Shown one piece after another: positions 54,572 through 64,000 of a stretch of 64,000 nt of DNA (within the stretch, counting starts at the first letter, position 1; each line of letters begins with the position of its first letter). The stretch spans positions 124,001 through 188,000 of the forward strand of contig NQMI01000042.1 of assembly GCA_002270565.1 (NCBI GenBank). Reading direction: 5' to 3'. Below the pieces are notes generated by a model. It saw nothing but the letters and a program-made list of their open reading frames with translations. It searched no databases and was not told the DNA's origin. Origin of the DNA: Stenocarpella maydis (taxonomy: Eukaryota; Ascomycota; Sordariomycetes; Diaporthales; Diaporthaceae). Made by a program: the position numbers and the translations under genes.

Positions 54572-56027
54572 TCATGGGACCTCATCCTCGTTCATGACCA
54601 TAGCATAGAGAGCCCCGATAGGCAGCAGCAGCAACCTCGAGCACACGGCGAACACCTTGGCGTACGAGTCCCCGTCGCCAGTGAAGTACAGCGAGACAAC
54701 AACAAACACATTCAGCGGCACCCTCAGGATACCGTACAGCTGGGCGCGCACGCCGTCGTCGATGAGCTGGCCCTTCAGGTAGCCCATGCACGGCCAGTAC
54801 ATGCCGACACAGGCCTCAAAGAGGCAGAAGAGCCAGAAGGTGAACTGCTCGGGGCGCGGCTGCTCGAGGAGGTAGAAGACGGCGTCGGCGGCAGCCAGGA
54901 TGCCACCAAGGAGGTACGTGTACTTGAGCAGCCTGTTGTCCATCGCGATGTTGAAGAGCAGCGACGCGGCCAGCACGGACGCCATGAAGCTGGCGAAGAT
55001 GATGCCGTACGGCAGGCCGGCGCCGGCGGTGGCGGATTCCAACTCGTAGGCGTGCGCGGACTGGAGCGCCGGGCCCCACATGAAGACGAAGAGGTACATG
55101 GAGCCCTCGAACATGGTGGACGACAGGCCCAGGCAGACGACCCGCGGGTCCTTGAGCATCTCCCACAGCTTCTCCCGCGGCGCCGCCGCCTCGCCTCCGC
55201 CGTCCGCCCTGGCCTTGTTGTCCTTCGCAGAGTCCCCGTAGTTCTCCTCCCACCGCGTAGAAATAACCCAGAACGCCACCCCGAGCAGCACGACAGCCGC
55301 GGCGAAGGGCGCCTTCCTCGTGCCGGACGCCCGGACGGCCCACTCGCTAAACACGCCGCTCGCGATGGCCACGGCGCTGTTGAGCGTGCTCATGACGCCA
55401 AAGGTGCGCGAGAGGTCGCCGCCCTTGTCGCCGAGCCCCCGCGCGCGGAAGTCGGTGACCATCCAGCTCTCGAAGACGCTGAAGAGGAGGCTCGTGCCGA
55501 CGCCGCCGAGCACGCGGCCCGCGAAGAGGAGCGGCAGCGAGGGGGCCATGGTGAGGGCGCAGCTGAGGGCGTAGGCGGCGCAGAAGACGAGGCAGGCGAG
55601 GCGGCGGCCGTGGCGGTCCGCGAGGGTGCCGGTGGCGTAGGCCGAGACGGCGCCCGAGAGGAAGCCGGTGGTGAAGAGGGTTGATACCGTGGCTGGCGAG
55701 ACGCCGTGTTCCTCTGTGTAGAGGGAGTAGAGGAATGGGCCCTGGGTGGGAGAGTTAGCTTTCTGGGTTCCCCTTGCTTGAGGGCGTGGGGGCCTGGAGT
55801 CTTGCCTGTAGCCAGTCTGAGCCCATCACCAGGGCGAACACCACCAGGAATGGCCACTGAGATGCATCATTGCTGTCTTGATCGGCCTTCCTCTTGGGCT
55901 TTGAGTCCTTCTTTGATTCTGCCGGCTTTGCATCCTGCTTTGGCTGAGCTGGCTTCCCCCTCTGGGCGACGAAGAGGACGGCGCACAGGCCCAGCAGCCC
56001 AGTGAAGTTGAGCTGGTACGTGTCCAT
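54572..56027 (-). CDS. Major-facilitator transporter, MFSD5-like (molybdate-anion transporter)
   Basis: Exons 56027-55806 and 55741-54572 join in frame to 463 residues. The intron 55805-55742 (64 nt) begins GCAAGA and ends CAG: a GC-AG intron. The joined sequence DWLQ|GPFLYSLYTEEHGVS is the family signature. Other landmarks are GRVLGGVGTSLLFSVFESWM, FGVMSTLNSAVAIASGVFSE, FEGSMYLFVFMWGPAL and LRVPLNVFVVVSLYF. About 12 transmembrane helices are visible, with a Lys/Asp-rich loop of some 35 residues after the first. Family members, including animal MFSD5 and algal MOT2, take up molybdate needed for the molybdenum cofactor. An alternative ATG at 56090 would add 21 residues. Confidence 0.9.
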
Positions 56028-56570
56028 GACCTCGTCTTGATCTGTCGATGTCAAGCACGAGTAAGACGGAGAGGGCGAGTTGAAAATCAATCAGAGGTAG
56101 TCTTTCTCAATTCATTGGAGATATGTATTTGACCAGACGAACTTTACTGCAAGGTGTTCTTCCGTGTTTTTATGAAGCATGTCGTCTCTCGCCCACTGCC
56201 GTCTGGCTGTAACGGTTGCTGTTTTGAACCGGGCCCCTGAGCTGGCTCCGTGCGTGGTGCTGCACCAGTTCCTCCAGCCCGGCAGTAGGCCAGGCCCCTG
56301 GTTGCAGAGCAAGACCGTGCAAGACTGCGCACTACTCACACAACGAAACCTGGTGCACCATCTTCGAGTGTATTCCAATGGCGGCCTCCAGGCCATGGCT
56401 GCGAGGAAAAAAGCATGAGCTGTGGTGACCTCCATATGGAGGGACGACAGGCAGAGATCCAACCCTCACAGCACCAGGTTTGCGCCACCAACCGGGACCC
56501 ACCTTCGGCTCCGAGGGCCTCTGTGGGCCACTTCTCACCACGTCAGCCGGCCTGGCCCCTCTCACATCCA
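56028..56570. other. Spacer, nothing recognised
   Basis: About 540 bp between the transporter start and the thioredoxin stop; frames here are short and lack motifs. Confidence 0.5.
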
Positions 56571-57290
56571 CTATGACTCGCCCGCCTTCCCATCGCCATC
56601 AGCAGCATCACCAACACCGGCATCGCCCTTGACCTTTTCATACAAGGCCATCGTCACAGCCGTGAGCGCCATCGGGTCAGCCCCCCTGATCCTCTCAACA
56701 CCCCCATCCACCACCACCACAGAAGGGCTCTGCTTGGCCAGCTTGGTCTGCACGGGCGTGGGCTTGCCGCCCTCCAAGAAGACAAATGTGGGCATGGCCG
56801 AGACGCCGTAGCGGCCCGCGACGTCGTTGACGTGGTCGACGTTGACCTTGGCGAAGGCGAGGTGGCCCTTCAGCGCGTGCTTGTCGGCCAGCTTGGAGAA
56901 GACGGGCGCGATGGAGCGGCAGGGCGGGCACCAGTCTGCGTAGAAGTCGACGACCACGTTGCTCGTGGACCCGAGGAGCGCGTCCAGCTCGGCCGCCTTG
57001 GTGATCTTGTGCACGTTGCCGGACGTCTCCGGGATGGGAGAGTTGTCGCGGAAGAGAGCCTGTGGAAGTGTCAGCCTGGCCGCCCGACCAAAGCACTCTG
57101 TACTCCCCGGTGTCTTCTTATGAAGACACCTCGCGAGGCCCCTAGAGGTGTTGTCTCCACGCCGAAGACGTGCACCAAGATGCTACGTCCGTCGCGCGAT
57201 GCATCGGCGGCGAGGCGGGGTGATTGGACCTACCGGGCCGAACAAGAAGATGGCGACTAACGCCAGGATTATGTAGGTAGACGTTTCCAT
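56571..57290 (-). CDS. Membrane-anchored thioredoxin-like protein (WCPPC active site)
   Basis: Exons 57290-57234 and 57059-56571 join in phase 0 to 181 residues; the intron is 174 nt, GT-AG. Exon 1 encodes only METSTYIILALVAIFLFGP, a hydrophobic anchor, and exon 2 the thioredoxin fold: VVVDFYADWCPPCRSIAPVF with a WCPPC redox centre instead of the usual WCGPC, then AKVNVDHVNDVAGRYGVSAM and the cis-Pro in MPTFVFLEGG. The C-terminal 40 residues are an acidic and Gly-rich tail. CPPC centres have been linked to altered redox potential. With the anchor, the protein should work at a membrane (ER, mitochondrion or plasma membrane), reducing or rearranging disulfides. Localisation is inferred. Confidence 0.88.
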
Positions 57291-58596
57291 TTTGTGATCC
57301 AGCCGGGTGTTGGTCGTGTCTCGCAAGTAGTGAACCGCGGACAGCGCGAGGTATCGGAGATGCAGCGAAGAGAGGGCCCTGGTGCTCACGCCAAATGCCT
57401 CCCTCGTCTTCTGCTGGGGTGGTGGTACCACCTGGGGAGACAGGGTTGAACCCTGGGATCCGTCCTGAACCACTGACCCAGACTCGAAAAGCCAAAGGGT
57501 ACCCTACACACCGGTCCATCACCCAGACTGGCAGTACATTATTCTCCCATGGCAAAGACAGTGCTACCCATCAGCCATTGGCACTACTGGGTATTATTTC
57601 GAGATATTAATCCCAGAAGGGTTATATGGTGCAATAACGGCACAGGGCCTTTTCTCCAGGCTTGCAGTGCTAGCACTTGAGTGTCTTCATAAGAGAACCA
57701 TGTGCCTGTCCGTTGGGCATTAGATACAAAGAGGAGCACTCACTAGATGTGGTTTTTTCAGATACATTAGGCTGTGGATTATAATCCACATCTAAGCGTG
57801 TCATTGAGACTAGCGACGGGATTCTAAGAAATGGAATTGTCGCGCATCAAGCTGTTTCACGAGCAGAGAGTCCTGAGGAAAAGCCGAAAGTTTGCATCCA
57901 TGGAAGTTGTTGACACTGAAGCCAAAAGTACCTACTAGTACCTACTTATAAATCTTATCCACGACGCCATGAAAATTAAAATTCCGTGCTGCAAGATGTA
58001 GCTATAAGCACTTATTTGAGGTTCCAGGTTGTTCTTATTTGGTGTGTCTATTTAATATCCTTAGAACTGCGCGACAAGAAAACATGGCTGAGAACAATTA
58101 CTACTTACTAGAACACATTCGGATTTTTGACGTCTTCACCCCCAAAATCGATGAGTTTGAACTTGTCTTGGGCACCGTCCAGAAAGATTATTTCCTCGCT
58201 GAAGCCCAGGGCTGCGGGTGGAGTGATTTACTTCCCAAATCTCGATTACATCACAAACGGTCCGGGACCAAAAGTAAAGAAACTAGACTTTGTGTCAGAA
58301 CACTGATCTAAACAAGTGCTAGTGGTGAACTGGCTTTTGTCTCTGTAGGCCTGGAGTAGTGGCCATCAACATTGATCTCCGAAGTCAAACTTTGGCTTTG
58401 GATTCCAAGTAGATATAAAAGTGACTCTTGGATCTGAGTCCGAGCCTGGCATTGTAGACCCTAGACTCGCCTTAGCTACCTACCAGCGCTGTGGCGAACA
58501 TATCCAATGTTCCAGCATTTCGAATGGTCCGCCTTAGCATAAGGAGGCATGGGAAATGCCGCACTGGGCACTAATCCATTTCAACTACTAAACCTT
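57291..58596. other. Spacer upstream of the long repeat-A copy
   Basis: About 1.3 kb. A 90-codon plus-strand frame at 58039-58311 (containing LEHIRIFDVFTPKIDEFELV) looks partly coding but lacks a recognised domain, and is not called as a gene. Confidence 0.45.
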
Positions 58597-60748
58597 TATT
58601 CAGCGGAGCGGGACGTGTATCGAGCATGCGAAGCGTGCGAGATATGCGGCCCGCGTAGCGTTCTTACCTAGCGTAATTACCCGAAAGTTATCTGAGTCTG
58701 GATTGGTCCGTTGAGAATCCTCGAGTCTTGATTGGTTAATGATGATGTACCTCTGAAAGTATTTAGCCGAGAGGAAATTGTTAAGAAGATATGTTGTTGA
58801 AAATCGTCCGTTGTTAAAGAGGAAGGCGCGAGCCGGAAGGGGGCGTGGGCTGGAAGGGGGCGTGGTAAGGCGCTGTAGGCTTAGCGCTGCAGGCAGGGGG
58901 TCCTAGGGGGGAACCCCCTAGAAACAATAAAAGGATGCCTTCAGAATAGACTAAATCTATTACTAAGTTGCTTTAAAATAGTTAATTTGTATCATTTAGC
59001 AGTTTCTATGGTGTTAATGATGAAGAGGCGTGGTTGATATGGAGCGTGCTTGGGTTGCTTAGTCAGCTAGGGGCTGTAGCTACTAGTGCCTGCTGCAGAT
59101 GGTTTGCTTCCTGCACACTACTATTCCTACTAATGTTAACCATTAATATCAACTTTTTTCCTCTAATCTATATCTGATTCTTTCCTTATTAACTGATTCT
59201 TATTATTAGAAGTGATTCCCATTGCTAAAATATCCTCCTGCAGTCTTTGCAGCTGTGCTTAGTATGTCGGCCGCTGCTGGCTCTCCTCCTCCCGACCCGC
59301 TGGGCGGTGGTGAGGACCCTTTTAAACCCTATAAACGCGATGCTTGTGATAATAGTGAGATTTATGACTATGAGATTGAGGGCGTCGCTAAGTAGTGTTA
59401 TAGTCGCTAGAATATTAAATCCCTTATGTAGTTTGCCCTAAAGCGCGGTAAGTAGCTGGTGAAGAACTGCTTTGCCTGTTGGTCTGCCTACCAGGCTATA
59501 AAGGCAAGACCCCCCATCTTTATCTATAGAAATTTCTGCTAAATACTCTATAGTCCTAAGGATTTACTGTTTAGCGGGCCCTTTCCGCCCTCTCTCTGCC
59601 TCGTTGTTGGGTAGCTATAGAATTGATATTCCCTCCTGAGGGTGCTAACCCTGTTGAATGCTGAGAGTTCCAGCACCCGGCTTGTTTTCAGCCCTATCGC
59701 CTAGCACCCAGTCTTGCTATATAACCCAGTTAGCGTGAGGAGCCTGCTACTTCTGGGTATCGTCTACTTACCCGAGCTATGTAGGAAGTTATTAAAGTTG
59801 CCCCGCTGTTAAGCTAACCTGCCGGTAGTGAGGTTGAGATGGAGTCCCTAACCAGGCAGCTAAGGTATAGTTATAGTACTTTGCCAACCTGTGGCTGATA
59901 TCCCTAACGCAGGTTGATCCTCCCAAGCCGAGGTATATTAGGTTCTGGCGTTAATTGTGATAGGCCTACTTCTTAGATCTTTAAAGGCCAGACTAGCATT
60001 TGTTGTGGGCTCTCTAAGCTGTTCTACCATTGTGGATGCGTTGAAGGATATACTGATGCTGAGTAGCGTGCTTATGATCGTTATCTTGCTGAGCAGCGTA
60101 AGCATTGGCACTAGTATCGCCACGGTAAGATCCTAGACCCTATACAACTAACCTAGGCCTTCCTTAGCTAGCAGCAAGCTGCTGTGGGTGTTCCAGGTGG
60201 TGATAATAATGGTGACTGGTTTGAGTGTTTGACCTATGGTATTTGCTGCTACCCTCGGCTATGAAGTAGCACTCACCCGGAGATCTATATCTACTGTGAT
60301 GATGTTGATAATGAAGAGTAGCTAACCCCCTGGGATGACTAGTCTAGGTTGATCTGTGTTGGTTGCTTTCGTGAGTTTCCTCTTGCTAAGTTCCGCCCTG
60401 TGGCTGATGAGGATCCTGTTGACTACTGCCGTGAGTGTATTTATTAGCTCATCCAGGGTACTTAAGATGAGGGCGAGTGAGATAATGGTGATGATGGTTT
60501 CCTGCCTCAGTTCCAGATATTATTAACCCAGTCTTCCCGGGGTGGTAGCAGAACGCTACGCTACAAGCGGAGTGGGCCAGCATATCTCGCACGCGAAGTG
60601 TGCGAGATATACGTCCCGCTCCGCTGATCCCTGGGCCGCTGGGTGTGCGAGTTGATAATTGGCGAGTTGATGATTGCTTCGGGCTGGCAATAGAATGTAG
60701 ATACTAGGGCTGACAATTGAGCCAGCGGCCCCAAGGTCTATTTTATAT
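58597..60748 (-). mobile_element. Repeat family A, long copy with decayed internal coding region
   Basis: About 2.15 kb. Its two ends (58597-59065 and about 60540-60748) are the reverse complement of the two halves of the 12982-13690 copy, including the subterminal inverted repeats and the hairpin block (ATATCTCGCACGCGAAG...). The middle, about 1.4 kb, is absent from the short copies. No clean target-site duplication was identified, though both ends lie next to TATA-like sequence. The short copies look like internal-deletion derivatives of such an element. The class of transposon is not clear. Confidence 0.78.
59263..60540 (+). pseudogene. Stop-riddled internal ORF of the long repeat-A copy
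   Basis: From an ATG at 59263 a coding-like frame (SAAAGSPPPDPLGGGEDPFK ...) is broken by many TAG and TAA codons and by a frame change near 59620. It continues with Cys-rich segments such as ICCGLSKLFYHCGCVEGYTD and ICVGCFREFPLAKFRPVADE toward 60540. Many stops fall where Gln codons fit, i.e. CAG/CAA changed to TAG/TAA. No transposase, integrase or reverse-transcriptase motif was recognised, so the protein that mobilised this family remains unidentified. Confidence 0.5.
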
Positions 60749-60959
60749 AATATCTTCAGTGTTCCTGTCACTTGCTTAGTCTCCGCATATAACTTGAGAA
60801 CGCCATATTCTCACTCATACAAAGACAGGTATTTCCGCAAAATCCCAAAAACACGAACCCAAGGTGAATCAGATACTTGCCACACATGCCGAACAGCTAA
60901 ACCAACAACGCCCACGCCTACAAGTTTCCCGTTGGTCGATATTACTTCAATGTTGAATT

Positions 60960-62279
60960 CTATAGCTGCCGATAGAAAGCCAGCAGCTTTTCCGCTCCGA
61001 TCTCCCAGTCAACGTCGTTTTGCATATGATGCCCTGCAGAAGGCACTACGCAGAGCCTGACGCCGTCAGCATTCGAGTCGACGCCCCTTTCCACTCCATT
61101 ATCACCTCCCTTCAGTTGCCCTTCCCAGCCATCCACTACATCCAGCTTCTTTTTCCTCGTGAGAAGCCTCCACGACTGCCGGTAAAACTCAGCCAACTGA
61201 TCCATGATATCCATCGTCATGAGCCCATCTCTCCCGCCTGCTAGAACCAGAATCCGCTGGCCACCGCCTTGTCCCCCACCTGTGAGCTTCCGTATGACGC
61301 TGGTCGCGTTTGTGAACGGGCCCATCATGCTGAGTGGCCAAAGGAAGGACTCGTACGCGTTGATATGCAACTGGAATTTCGTTACATACGAGTCCGAGAC
61401 GGCATCGCTGAAGAAGACCCTCCGAGTGAGGGCTGGATGAGACAGTGGACTGTTGGGATGCCAACCGTGGAACAGCATCCTCAGCGAAAACCATGGGTCC
61501 AGAAGCCACCAGTTGATATAGACTCGCATGCTGAAGAGGCACACGCCTGTCAGCCAATGCCGCTCATTAAAGGGGGATTTCTTTACGGGGCGCGGGCAAA
61601 GAACTCACGATCCGAAGCCTGGCACTGCGCCCATGAGTATCAAGCCCTTGGCATTGACGTCCCGTTCCGACAGCACAAACTGGCTGAGCCCGCCGCCGCT
61701 GCTATGACCGCAAAGGACGACTGGCGAGCCCTCCCGCTCCTGGGCCCATTGCACGCCCGCTACCAGGTCGTCGGCCAGGGCGCCCCTGGTTGTGCCGTAA
61801 ACCATGCGTAAGAAGGAAGGGTGCCAGCTCTCGCCGTGACCCCGGAGGGAGATGGCGTAGCAAGGGATGCCGCGCGATGACAGGAACCCTAGGTACTCGA
61901 GCCAAACCCATGCGCTGCCCATTCCGCCATGCACGAAGAAGATGGGCGTGACGTTCTTTTTAGCTCCTCCGCTGGGTGCCGCGTGAAGAATTTCAATGGG
62001 GCCGCCAGCGGTCGGCATGAAAAAGCGGTCGATCCCTTGGGGCAGTGCAGTTGGTGGCCCGGCTGGCTTCATCCACCGAAGCCATCTGTAGCTGAGATTG
62101 AAGTTCAGCATTTGCAACTTTGTTTGGCGTGTGTCAACCAGAAAGAGAAGCTTTCTTGCTTGCGTCTTGTTGCCTTCCAAGGTTCCAATCCGCTCCCCTG
62201 CCGTCTCGAAGCAGCAGAGGGTACGCAAGAAATGGCCTGTTCTGAAGTCTGGAATGGCTGAGCACCACTTAGTAAGCAA
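60960..62279 (-). CDS. Alpha/beta-hydrolase-fold protein
   Basis: Exon 1 is 62279-61609 and exon 2 is 61530-60960, joined by a 78-nt GT-AG intron; the product is 413 residues. The acceptor after CCTCTTCAG is chosen because it keeps MRVYINWWLLDPWFSLRMLF in frame. Fold landmarks: TPIFFVHGGMGSAWVWLEYL (oxyanion loop), ISLRGHGES, VVLCGHSSGGG (nucleophile elbow G-x-S-x-G), LVLAGGRDGLM (Asp) and VPSAGHHMQND (His). The triad is complete. The first 56 residues have no clear motif, and a Met at 62111 could be the true start. Specificity (esterase, lipase, epoxide hydrolase or secondary metabolism) cannot be read. Confidence 0.87.
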
Positions 62280-63514
62280 GGGCCATGTGACTTAGGCTTC
62301 CCGAGGAATTATCGACCAGCTGAAACTTCACACGGAGATTACAAGCAATCCCAACGAGCGGGTAGTTCTCGTGTGGCGGTTTTAGGGCGCGGCGGGACTA
62401 AAAGTCCAGCTAGCGATCACTTCGAAAACGTTGTGAGACCGGAAGACGAGTCCGAATATGTTCTGAGCGCCAAGCCGCATGCTATGATGCAAGATTATCC
62501 TGTGCCAGAATAAGAAACTGAATGCAGCGTCAGATTCACGTGGAACACTCACATTCCCAGGGAGAATCCACGGGCGCCGGAAAAACTGTACAGGCGACAG
62601 CAGACAGTTGAAAAGCTGCCATATCACACCTTTTTTTTCCCTCTTGGGGTTTTCTTTTCGTCTGATGACCGAAACCCAATCTCCAACCACTCTACCAGCA
62701 GGCGGGCTTTTTCCCCTTCCCTGTTCAGGATTTTTTTTAGCCCGGTCTGGTCAGCAATAAACAACATTCGACTAACTAAGTATGTTGGTTGGGTTACGTA
62801 CTGCAATACGATAGGTTGGTGGGTATGTTGGTTGATTCGCTATGTAGGAAGTGGTAGTAGTGTTGTGGGCGTAGCCCGCACAGCCAGTTCGGGTCTATAT
62901 AGTCAGTAGTAGTGGCTTAGTCAGCACCCTAATACTTTCACTGTAATCTTCACCTACTGTGGTTGCCTACTGTTGTGACAGTGATGGTTACCAACTACTG
63001 TGACCAGTAGTGGTACCAACTGTTGTGACTGTAGTGCTGTGACAGTAGTAGGAGCCCACTGGTGTGCAGTCGCCCACTGCTATTACTACAAAGTACGCTC
63101 AGCAGGCGCCGATGATTGTCAGGCCCAAACCAGATAACAAGCCCTTCAATCACCATGCCGACGTTATTAAGTGGTTGAGTTGCCCTCAGCAGGGTCACCC
63201 CTGCCGATAGTATAACTTCCTCCACAGGGGCATCCACGCCCCCACGCAGATACCTGCTGTGCTCAACAAGGCACAGACCAGCCCGATACCGTGCCTCATG
63301 GACCTTCGGGCACACCCACCTTCGGGCAGCACTAATTCAGCCACCCACCACATAAAGTGAGGGCATTCGACTTATACGCATTCAGTCATTTCTTATACTA
63401 TCGTAATGTTTTTATAGTCAATCAATAGCTTTTTAAATGCTTTATACGCATCGAGTATCAAATGGTGTTTTGTTGGGGTTGGTAGCAGTATGGGCCAGTA
63501 GAATCCCGTACTAG
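62280..63514. other. Spacer with repeat-like sequence
   Basis: About 1.2 kb. From about 62760 the sequence is full of short reiterated blocks (TTGGTTGGGTT-like, then CTACTGTTGTGAC-like up to 63060). A TATA-like GTCTATATAG at 62895-62904 and a TGTTGTGG block at about 62859 give it an LTR-like look, but no second copy is in the window. Confidence 0.4.
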
Positions 63515-64000
63515 ATGTATTCCTTCCGGAACGGTAATTCTTATGAATTGATATTCTTCTCTGCTATACCACCAATTGAATTACCCATTATAGCGCCCAA
63601 AAAGAAGCCTCAGGGGCGTGTAAAGGACTATACTCAGTCTAACTTATATAATGTAGCATTCGATATTATAGATAAGGGCTTTACGCCCTATACAGCTGCT
63701 CGGAACTATAGTGTGCTGAGATCAACCTTATTAAAGCAGATGGAAAATACCAGGCCTTTAGATTAACAGATTCAGCCTGCTTAACGCCTATCTAGTGCCC
63801 AAGAAGAGGATATCACTAAATGGATCCTTAGATAAGAGAAATTGGGCTATGCGCCTATAAGTTCTTTCATGAGAAGTCTCGTGACTTCACTCCTCGCTGA
63901 GAATGGTGATACTAGGCCTCTGGGTAAGAATTGGCTCACCTCCTTTAAGAAGCGATACCCTAAGATTATCTCGAAGATGGGCCGTAAATAAGAAGCTAAA
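63515..64000 (+). pseudogene. Pogo/Fot1-type (Tc1/mariner superfamily) transposase, N-terminal part, mutated
   Basis: The frame from 63515 encodes a psq-type helix-turn-helix (VKDYTQSNLYNVAFDIIDKG then FTPYTAARNYSVLRSTLL). After stops it continues in the same frame with a CENP-B/Tc5-type helix-turn-helix (EEDITKWILR, LGYAPISSFMRSLVTSLLAE, LGKNWLTSFKKRYPKI), running off the window edge. In-frame TAA codons at 63764, 63782, 63833 and 63989 sit mostly where Gln (CAA) fits. This fits C-to-T mutation of a repeat. The DDE catalytic domain would lie beyond the window. Confidence 0.82.

Noticed and set aside
58039..58311. 90-codon open frame before the long repeat
   Set aside because: Partly coding-like but no recognisable domain; too weak to call as a gene.

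Overview
The window is nuclear DNA of a filamentous ascomycete (Pezizomycotina, most likely a Sordariomycete). Evidence: genes are cut by short GT-AG introns of about 45-105 nt, coding exons are GC-rich while spacers and transposon remnants are AT-rich, and the gene content is typically fungal (class II hydrophobin, two PTH11/rhodopsin-type membrane proteins, GH76 mannanase, HAM1-like protein, 2EXR and F-box proteins, P450). There are no operons; genes lie singly on both strands. No rRNA, convincing tRNA or CRISPR was seen.

Layout. 0-12 kb is a gene-dense metabolic stretch: end of a Gfo/Idh/MocA oxidoreductase, a secreted FMN alpha-hydroxy-acid oxidase, a peroxisomal 4CL-like acyl-CoA ligase ending in SKL, an intronless TPR protein, a secreted DUF3237 protein and a 2EXR protein with a reading-frame break. 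12.4-14.1 kb is a nest of repeats. 14-24 kb is sparse: a PTH11-like 7TM protein, a small secreted protein, a broken GFA/CENP-V gene and an intact FBXO21-like F-box protein. 24-31 kb holds a subtilase-like protein with an altered catalytic Asp, followed by a decayed P450 and a decayed 7TM gene. 31-36 kb holds a HAM1-like protein and a class II hydrophobin. 36-41 kb is nearly gene-free, with two very AT-rich islands. 41-49 kb has three intact genes: serine carboxypeptidase S10, GH76 alpha-1,6-mannanase-like protein and a 2-oxoglutarate dioxygenase. 49-54 kb holds a frameshifted F-box/LRR gene and a broken FAD monooxygenase. 54-57.3 kb holds an MFSD5-like transporter with a GC-AG intron and a membrane-anchored thioredoxin. 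58.6-60.75 kb is the long copy of a repeat family whose short copies lie at 13 and 34.5 kb. An alpha/beta hydrolase follows, and the window ends inside a pogo/Fot1-type transposase remnant.

The genes do not form one evident pathway. The coherent picture is an accessory region in decay: intact secreted and cell-surface genes alternate with relics carrying TAG stops of the type CAG/TGG to TAG, which fits repeat-induced or similar C-to-T mutation, plus single-base frameshifts. Some of those frameshifts sit in homopolymers and could be assembly errors. The most distinctive items are the three-copy repeat family with a perfect 12-bp hairpin in its subterminal inverted repeats, the nested inverted structure around its 13 kb copy, the Asp-to-Asn subtilase, the VPGPK micro-exon of the P450 relic, and a run of four CAGCTG palindromes spaced exactly 10 bp apart. 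All functional assignments come from reading motifs by eye; no database search was run.
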